Assembly: GCF_020535565.1 (NCBI RefSeq)
Contig: NZ_CP084758.1
Location: forward strand, 4,539,001-4,603,000
Direction: 5' to 3'
Length of the DNA stretch: 64,000 nt
Source: Shinella sp. XGS7
Lineage (GTDB): Bacteria > Pseudomonadota > Gammaproteobacteria > Burkholderiales > Burkholderiaceae_C
Shown: positions 58,569 through 64,000 of the stretch, one piece after another
Position numbering within the stretch: position 1 is the first letter of the stretch
Layout: each line of letters begins with the position of its first letter
Notes under the pieces: model-generated
What the model was told of the DNA's origin: nothing
What the model saw: the letters and a program-made list of their open reading frames with translations, nothing else
The model's database searches: none
Translations under genes and position numbers: made by a program

Positions 58569-60512
58569 TCAGGGCTGCACGCTGTAGCGGGTGTCGTAGA
58601 TCCGGCCGCTGCCGTCCACGGCGCGCAGCCAGAGCTCGTAGCCGCTGGGGCTGAAACCGCTGGCGTTGAAAAGACCGGCCGGCAGGGCCAGGCTGCTGCT
58701 GCTCACGGCCAGGGCGGGGCTGCGGTCCTGCACCTGGCTGCTGCCGCTGCCCAGGGCCACGGCGCGCACCAGACTGAGGCGCAGATCGGGGTTGGCCTTG
58801 GCCCAGCTGGCCCAGTTCAGGGTGGCGCCGGCGTTCAGGCTGCTCAGGCTCAGCGGCGCGCTGCTGCTCACGCCGTCCAGCACCGGGAAGCGGGCCTGGG
58901 CCGGGGTGCTGGTGGCCAGGGCCCCGCGCAGCCAGCCCAGGCGCAACTCGCTGCTGCTGCCCACGGTGTAGCTGGCCTGGAACTTGGCATTGCGCAAGGT
59001 GTCGGCGCCGCCCAGCCAGCCCACGCTGGCGGGCTGCAGCAAGGTGTCGGCCAGGGGGCCGATGGAGGCCGTGCTGGTGGCGCCGGCGCTGCTCAGGCAG
59101 AGCCAGCGCTGCTGGCAGTAGGCCAGGGGGATGCTGAAGCCGCCGGGCGTCTGCACCGTGGCCTTGTCCAGCAGCGGGGCGCCGGCCGCGGTCTGGCCCT
59201 GCACCAGCAGCTGCACGCCCTGGCTGGGGTTGCCCGCACTCAGGCCCGTGGCGGCCGTGCCCGTGGCATCCAGCGCGAGCCAGGCCAGGGGATGGGCCTG
59301 GAACTCGGCGCGCTTGCCATTGCCGGCCAAGGTCCACTTGAGCGCGCCGGCCGTGGTGGTGGTCTTGTTGAAAGTCACCGCATCGGCAAACAGATCCACC
59401 ACGGTGCCGCTGCTGTCGCTCACGGGAGCCGCCACCAGCACGCGGCTGCAGTTGCCGTTGCTCACGGTGTCGTCCGCGCAGCCCGTGATCCAGAAGCGGC
59501 CCAGCTGCCAGTTCTTGCCGGCATAGCCGGCCAGCAGACTGCCCAGATCGGCGGCGCTGCGGCCGTTGTGCTTGTCATAGCCCACCAGACCGGCCGAGGC
59601 CATGAGCGTGGAGGCGCTGGCGCCCTGGGCGATCAGCTTGTTGAGCGCGGCGCCCAGCTCGTCCAGCGAACCCAGATTGGGCAGCACGCCGGTGGCGCTG
59701 GTGGTGGCCTTGAGCGTGCTCGTGATTGCATTGGCCGGCGCGGCGCCGGTGGTCTTGGCCAGCTCGGTCTTGGCCGTGGGCAGCTCGATCAGCAGTTCCT
59801 GGGCCTGGCCGGCCAGCAGCTTGTTGGCCAGCTGCAGCTGCTCCACGCCAGCCGCACTCTTGGCCAGGTTCACGCGCAGGCTTTCCAGCAGCAGATCGTG
59901 CGCGCCCTTGTTGGCGGCAAAGCCGCTGTCGGCAAAGAGATTCAGCGTGGTGGGGTCGGTGATCTTCAGGTCGGTGAGCTGGGACTTGACCAGGGTCTTG
60001 AGAAAGTCGGCCGCGGCCGTGCTCTGGGCCAGGCTGGCCAGGGTGCTGGCGCTCTCGCTGCCCTTGGCGAAGACGGGTGCCGGGTCGGTGCCCAGGGCCA
60101 GGGCCACGGCGGCCTGGGTGAGCGGCGTGACGTGGGCCGTCATGGCGGCCGCCGCGCTGAGCACGCTGGAGTGCAGCAGCTGGGGTTGGCCCGCGGCGTC
60201 CACGCCACGCGCCTGCACCATCAGCGGGGCCGTGAAGCTGCCGCTGATCTTGAGGCTGTAACTGCCCTCCACCGGATGGGCCGTGGCCTGGCCCAGGCTC
60301 TGGCCCTTGGCATCGATCACGCTGATCTGGGCGCCGCCCAGGGGCGCGCCCACGGCGGCCACGCCGCTGAGCGTGGCCTCGGTGACGGTGCTGCTGCCGC
60401 CATCCGTGCTGGCGCTGTCGCTGCCCCCTCCACCGCCGCCGCAGGCGGCCAGGGCCAGGAGCAGCGCAAGGCCGGACAGGGAGGAAAGGGAGGCGGGCAC
60501 GGAGCGTGACAT
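58569..60512 (-). CDS. Large predicted lipoprotein of unknown function
   Basis: About 647 residues. The signal peptide ends with lipobox LAAC followed by a six-Gly run, then Ser/Asp/Thr-rich residues, typical of surface-exposed or outer-membrane lipoproteins. Residues about 45-115 (LSGVAAVGAPLGGAQISVID) resemble carboxypeptidase-regulatory-like domains. The rest is Ala/Leu/Ser-rich and unrecognised. There are pairs of Cys (ITGCADDTVSNGNC and YCQQRWLC) that could form disulfides. The start at 60512 is chosen over 60536 because it begins the signal peptide more compactly. Confidence 0.65.
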   Translation of the reverse strand: MSRSVPASLSSLSGLALLLALAACGGGGGGSDSASTDGGSSTVTEATLSGVAAVGAPLGGAQISVIDAKGQSLGQATAHPVEGSYSLKISGSFTAPLMVQARGVDAAGQPQLLHSSVLSAAAAMTAHVTPLTQAAVALALGTDPAPVFAKGSESASTLASLAQSTAAADFLKTLVKSQLTDLKITDPTTLNLFADSGFAANKGAHDLLLESLRVNLAKSAAGVEQLQLANKLLAGQAQELLIELPTAKTELAKTTGAAPANAITSTLKATTSATGVLPNLGSLDELGAALNKLIAQGASASTLMASAGLVGYDKHNGRSAADLGSLLAGYAGKNWQLGRFWITGCADDTVSNGNCSRVLVAAPVSDSSGTVVDLFADAVTFNKTTTTAGALKWTLAGNGKRAEFQAHPLAWLALDATGTAATGLSAGNPSQGVQLLVQGQTAAGAPLLDKATVQTPGGFSIPLAYCQQRWLCLSSAGATSTASIGPLADTLLQPASVGWLGGADTLRNAKFQASYTVGSSSELRLGWLRGALATSTPAQARFPVLDGVSSSAPLSLSSLNAGATLNWASWAKANPDLRLSLVRAVALGSGSSQVQDRSPALAVSSSSLALPAGLFNASGFSPSGYELWLRAVDGSGRIYDTRYSVQP

Positions 60513-60635
60513 GGCGGGCACAAACGAGAACGGCATGGCTGGGCAGTATCGCCAGCCATGCCGCCCCGCAAAACCCGCATCAGCGGCGCAAAGCCGGCCC
60601 TACTCCGGGCCGCCGGCGCCGCCGCTCATGCCCGC

Positions 60636-62228
60636 TCAGGGCTTGGCCACATTGACCCAGGCCACCTCGAACCAGTTGTCGGCGCGGTGCACCACGCTCA
60701 CATTGCTGCGTGCGGCCCAGGGGATCATCTGACGGTGCAGGGGAATGATGTTGACCTGCTCCTTGACCTCCATCAGCGCGGACTTGATCAGCTGCTCGCG
60801 CTTCTTGGGATCGGCCTCCACGCTGCTCTGGGCGGCCAGGGCGTCGAACTTGTCGTTCTTGAAGTTGCCGTAGTTGTAGAAACCCACACCCTTCTCGCCG
60901 CGGTTGCGCAGCACCGGGGTCATCATGGTCTCGGCATCGGTGATGGCGCCGCCCCAGCCGTAGAGGTAGACGCTGGTGTCCAGCTTCTCCACCTTGGGGA
61001 AGAAGGTCACGCGCGGCATGGCGTTGACCTTGACCTTGACCTTGAGCTGGGCCCACATGCTGGCCAGGGCCAGGCAGATTTCCTCGTCGTTGATGTAGCG
61101 GTTGTTGGGGCAGTCCATCGTGACCTCAAAGCCGTCGGCAAAGCCGGCTTCGGCCATCAGCTTGCGGGCGGCCGCCACGTCATAGGGGTAGCGGGCCTCG
61201 ATGGCGGAGTCGTTGTAGCTGCCCAGCGGCGAGGGCGTGAGCCCGCCGGTGGGCAGGGACAGGCCGTTCATCAGCTTGCTGCGCATGGTCTCCACGTCGA
61301 TGGCCTGGTAGAGGGCCTTGCGCACGCGCTGATCCTTGAAGGGATTCTTGTCGCCCGGCACCTTGCCGTAGAGCAGGGTGTCGCGGGCCTGGTCCATGCC
61401 GATCATCACCAGGCGGTTCTCCGGCCCCTCGATCACCTTCACGCCCTGGGTATTGCGCAGGCGCGGCACATCGCGCGGCGCGGGGTCGAGCACGAAGTCG
61501 ATCTCGCCCGAGACCAGGGCCGCCAGGCGGGTGGCGTCATTGCTGATCGGGGTGAACACGATCTCCTGCACATTGCCCTCGAACTTGCCCCACCAGTTCG
61601 GGTTGCGCTTGTAGACCGTCTTCACGCCGGGCGCCCGCGAGACCAGCATGAAGGGGCCGGTGCCATTGGTGTTGAGGCTGGCGTAGGACTCTTCCTTGTT
61701 CTTGAAGTCCAGCGGGCGGGTCACCTTGTGCTGCTCGCTCCAGCTCTTGCTCATGATCCACAGCGTGTCCAGATGCTGCAGGAAGATGGGGTTGAAGTTC
61801 TGCAGCTGGAACTCGACGGTGAGATCGTCGATCTTCTTCGGTGTGCCCACGGCCGCGGCGTAGACGTTGATCTGCGAGGTCTGTTCCTTGGCACGATTGA
61901 TGGAATAGACCACGTCGTCGGCCGTCATGGTCGAGCCGTCATGGAACTTGACACCGGGGCGCAGCTTGAAGCGCCAGACCAGGGGCGAGACCTGGGTCCA
62001 GCTGCTGGCCAGGCCAGGCACGATATTGAGGTTGCGGTCGCGGCTGGTCAGGCGCTCGTAGACCTGGCCATTGACCATATTGGTCATGCTCTCGTTCTGC
62101 GAGTGCGGGTCCATGGTCTGGGGGTCGCCCTGGCTGGCCCAGCGCAGGGTCTGGGCCTGCGCGGCGCAGGCGGCGGCCAGCAGGCCAAGGGCGAAAAGGC
62201 GGTGGCGGGGCTTGAACAGTCGCGTCAT
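60636..62228 (-). CDS. ABC transporter substrate-binding protein, peptide/nickel type (SBP_bac_5)
   Basis: A 530-residue periplasmic binding protein. The signal peptide is RLFALGLLAAACAAQAQ. The family signature is around YERLTSRDRNLNIVPGLASSW (first part) and FKLRPGVKFHDGSTMTADDVVYS. A second lobe has EICLALASMWAQLKVKV and the C-terminal ANRIP-like region IIPLHRQMIPWAA. It probably binds peptides or similar oligomers. No permease or ATPase genes flank it in this window, so partners must be elsewhere. Confidence 0.92.
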   Translation of the reverse strand: MTRLFKPRHRLFALGLLAAACAAQAQTLRWASQGDPQTMDPHSQNESMTNMVNGQVYERLTSRDRNLNIVPGLASSWTQVSPLVWRFKLRPGVKFHDGSTMTADDVVYSINRAKEQTSQINVYAAAVGTPKKIDDLTVEFQLQNFNPIFLQHLDTLWIMSKSWSEQHKVTRPLDFKNKEESYASLNTNGTGPFMLVSRAPGVKTVYKRNPNWWGKFEGNVQEIVFTPISNDATRLAALVSGEIDFVLDPAPRDVPRLRNTQGVKVIEGPENRLVMIGMDQARDTLLYGKVPGDKNPFKDQRVRKALYQAIDVETMRSKLMNGLSLPTGGLTPSPLGSYNDSAIEARYPYDVAAARKLMAEAGFADGFEVTMDCPNNRYINDEEICLALASMWAQLKVKVKVNAMPRVTFFPKVEKLDTSVYLYGWGGAITDAETMMTPVLRNRGEKGVGFYNYGNFKNDKFDALAAQSSVEADPKKREQLIKSALMEVKEQVNIIPLHRQMIPWAARSNVSVVHRADNWFEVAWVNVAKP

Positions 62229-62345
62229 CGGGGTCTCCCTGCGAGCAAGAGCGGATGTGGCGCGAGTGTAGGAAGCGCCCTCGCCCGCCGGGGGCGGGGA
62301 TTCACCTGATGGGGCTTGTACCGAGCCGGCCCAGGGCGACGCCGC

Positions 62346-63572
62346 TCAGGCCGCGCGCGACCAGAACTCGTCCAGGCGCGTGAAGCCCCAGTCCTGCGGC
62401 GACTCGCGCCCCACGATCTCGTCGCTCACATCGGGCTGGGAGAGATCCAGCTGCTGCACCGGGATGGGCATCTTGGAGCGCGTGGAGTAGAAGACCTTGA
62501 CCACGGGCGCCACCAGGCTGCTGGGGTTCTGATCCACCACCACGCCCAGGCGGCCCGAGGCCAGCTTGACCAGGGTCCCGACCGGAAAGATGCCCACGCT
62601 CTTGACGAAGCTCTGGAACACCACGGGGTCGAAATGCCCCTGCCACTGGGCCATGCGCTGGATGGAGCCGGCGGGGTCCCAGGCGGTCTTGTAGGGCCGG
62701 TTGGAGGTGATGGCGTCGTACACATCGCAGACCGCCCCCATGCGCGCCAGCAGACTGATCTCGTCGCCCTTGAGCTTCTGGGGGTAGCCGCTGCCGTCCA
62801 TCTTCTCGTGGTGATGCAGGCAGACGTCGAGCACGGGCTCGGCCACCTTGCCCCCTTCGCGCAAGGCCTCGTAGCCGCGGCCCGGATGGGTGCGCATCAC
62901 GGCGAACTCCGCATCGGTCAGGGCCCCCGGCTTGTTCAGCACATCCAGGGGCATCATCATCTTGCCCACATCGTGCAGCAGGCCGGCCAGGCCGGCCTCG
63001 CGGGTCTGTTCCTCGTTCAGACCCAGCTGACGGGCCAGGGCCACCATCAGCGCGCACACGGCGACCGAGTGCATATAGGTGTAGTCGTCCTTGGTCTTGA
63101 GGCGGGCCAGGCTGATCAGGGCGCTGGGATTGCGCGCCACCGAGTTGGCCACATCCTCCACCAGGGGCAGGCATTGCTCGGCATCGATGGCGCGGCCCAT
63201 GCGCGCCTCGCCAAAAAGACTCATCACCGCCTGACGCGAGCGGTTGACCAGTTGGGCCGCACGGGCCACCTCCTCGCCCATGCCCACGCGGGCCGGCACC
63301 TGAGCGGCGGCGGGTGCCACGGGCGCGGGGGCACTGGCCAAGGGAGCCGCCGGTGTTGCAGGCGCCGCCTCAGGGGCTGCATCGCCCACATCGCAGCCGC
63401 GGCTGATGTCGATCACCACCGCCGGCACGCCGCTGCTCTGCAAGGCCTCCAGATCGGCCGGTTCGCTGAGCACGAAACGGGTCTTCCAGAAAGGGTGGGA
63501 GAGCCAGGAGCCTTCGAGCGCCTGGATGTACATACCCAGCCGGACTTGCGGGGTCGGGATCTTCTTCAGCAT
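62346..63572 (-). CDS. HD-GYP domain c-di-GMP phosphodiesterase
   Basis: A 408-residue predicted c-di-GMP hydrolase. An N-terminal DUF3391 domain (about residues 4-60) is followed by an Ala/Pro linker (about 65-95) and the HD-GYP domain (about 150-330). Metal ligands and signatures are intact: His168, HD at 200-201 (LLHDVGK), His229, HHHEKMDGSGYP at about 253-264, then RP in TSNRPYKTAW. The start MLKKIPTPQVRLGMYI at 63572 is the family N-terminus. No sensor domain is fused. Confidence 0.93.
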   Translation of the reverse strand: MLKKIPTPQVRLGMYIQALEGSWLSHPFWKTRFVLSEPADLEALQSSGVPAVVIDISRGCDVGDAAPEAAPATPAAPLASAPAPVAPAAAQVPARVGMGEEVARAAQLVNRSRQAVMSLFGEARMGRAIDAEQCLPLVEDVANSVARNPSALISLARLKTKDDYTYMHSVAVCALMVALARQLGLNEEQTREAGLAGLLHDVGKMMMPLDVLNKPGALTDAEFAVMRTHPGRGYEALREGGKVAEPVLDVCLHHHEKMDGSGYPQKLKGDEISLLARMGAVCDVYDAITSNRPYKTAWDPAGSIQRMAQWQGHFDPVVFQSFVKSVGIFPVGTLVKLASGRLGVVVDQNPSSLVAPVVKVFYSTRSKMPIPVQQLDLSQPDVSDEIVGRESPQDWGFTRLDEFWSRAA

Positions 63573-63653
63573 GGTGGGGGGACTGCGTCCTGAGGGGCGA
63601 GGACGTCCGGCAGTATCGTCGCCCCGAGGCACCGGACATAGGAAAAAAGGCCG

Positions 63654-63680
63654 TAAAAAAAGCCGCCTGTTGGCGGCTTC
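63654..63680 (-). terminator. Intrinsic terminator after the cytochrome c gene
   Basis: Minus-strand stem AAGCCGCC/GGCGGCTT with an AACA loop is followed by TTTTT. It lies 22 nt after the cytochrome stop. Confidence 0.85.
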
Positions 63681-63701
63681 ATCTTGAACTGAGATCGATT
63701 C

Positions 63702-64000
63702 TCAGCGCAGACGGCTCTGGGGCACGGTCTTGAGTTCGCCCGGCAGCGAGGCCAGATAGCCCGCGATGGCCTTGAGCTCCGCATGGCTGAACTGCTTGAC
63801 CTGGCCGGCCATGATGGCGTTGCCGCGGCCCACCACGGGATTACCCTCGGTCTGGTAGGACTTGAGCGCCACATATAGATAGTCGGCATGCTGGCCGGCA
63901 ATCTTGGGGTAGCTGCCATCGATGGGCTTGCTGAAGTTGGCGCCGTGGCAGGAAGCACAGGCGCCCTTGTTCAGCAACTCCTTGACCTGGGCACCGGGCT
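63702..64000 (-). CDS. Cytochrome c, partial (5' end beyond window)
   Basis: The C-terminal part of a class I cytochrome c on the minus strand; the start lies beyond position 64000. The heme-binding motif CASCH is followed by GANFSKPIDGSYPKIAGQHADYL, and a Met ligand candidate occurs in NAIMAGQVKQFSHAEL. The frame continues to the window edge (PGAQVKELLNKGAC before the heme site). It resembles cytochrome c553/c4-type electron carriers. Whether a second heme domain precedes it cannot be seen. Confidence 0.88.
   Translation of the reverse strand, partial: PGAQVKELLNKGACASCHGANFSKPIDGSYPKIAGQHADYLYVALKSYQTEGNPVVGRGNAIMAGQVKQFSHAELKAIAGYLASLPGELKTVPQSRLR

Overview
The window is one contiguous, gene-dense stretch of a high-GC bacterial chromosome. 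Gene order, protein families and codon use point to Betaproteobacteria, order Burkholderiales, probably the Roseateles/Mitsuaria/Rubrivivax-type lineage. Supporting markers are a sigma factor/DUF3619/DUF3106 cluster, a K+-independent membrane pyrophosphatase beside a family I pyrophosphatase, a nadE-glnB pair, a PEP-CTERM surface protein and the conserved thrS-infC-rpmI-rplT-pheS-pheT-ihfA-merR-tRNA-Pro block. No phage, transposon, CRISPR array or rRNA was seen. The species is not resolved.

Layout. 0-3 kb (+): ECF-type sigma factor, one-TM DUF3619 protein and DUF3106 protein, all coupled by 4-nt overlaps, then an RDD membrane protein and diacylglycerol kinase. 3-5.4 kb (-): glutamine-dependent NAD+ synthetase followed by PII. 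5.5-10.7 kb: acyltransferase, soluble pyrophosphatase (-), H+-pumping pyrophosphatase (+) and a J-domain-like protein. 10.9-18.9 kb (-): translation block with tRNA-Pro, MerR, ihfA, pheT, pheS, rplT, rpmI, infC (AUC start) and thrS. thrS is preceded by a Thr-rich 12-residue leader peptide and a terminator, an apparent ribosome-mediated attenuator. 19-25.3 kb (-): lipoprotein, patatin coupled to a TonB-dependent receptor, and Tex.

25.3-28.6 kb (-): a two-gene unit of special interest. A Tat-exported phospholipase C-type enzyme carries a C-terminal dockerin module and is followed 13 nt later by a small cohesin-like protein with a PEP-CTERM anchor. This looks like a minimal cohesin-dockerin surface display system. 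28.8-34 kb: a GNAT protein, a flavoprotein and a four-gene overlapping oxidoreductase/GNAT/GST/SDR operon. 34-35.9 kb: a chemoreceptor. 35.9-42.7 kb (-): a fatty-acid beta-oxidation operon (fadB-like, thiolase, acyl-CoA dehydrogenase, small membrane protein, SDR, thioesterase) behind a 24-bp near-perfect palindromic operator. 43.3-46 kb (-): pcaB and a PcaC-PcaD fusion of the protocatechuate branch. 46.2-48.2 kb (-): CNNM/CorC transporter and SapC. 48.3-52.5 kb (+): apaH, tRNA-Ser, a solute-binding protein, a DUF1801 protein, hchA and a LuxR-type regulator. 52.6-57.9 kb (+): two-partner secretion pair (TpsA with YDG/MBG modules, TpsB). 58-64 kb (-): hypothetical protein, large lipoprotein, peptide-binding protein, HD-GYP phosphodiesterase and a cytochrome c cut by the window end.

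Conserved stretches of hppA, thrS, tex and the chemoreceptor contain short patches of different codon use (CTC/GTC-rich, alphaproteobacteria-like). They may reflect recombination or a chimeric assembly and are flagged separately.
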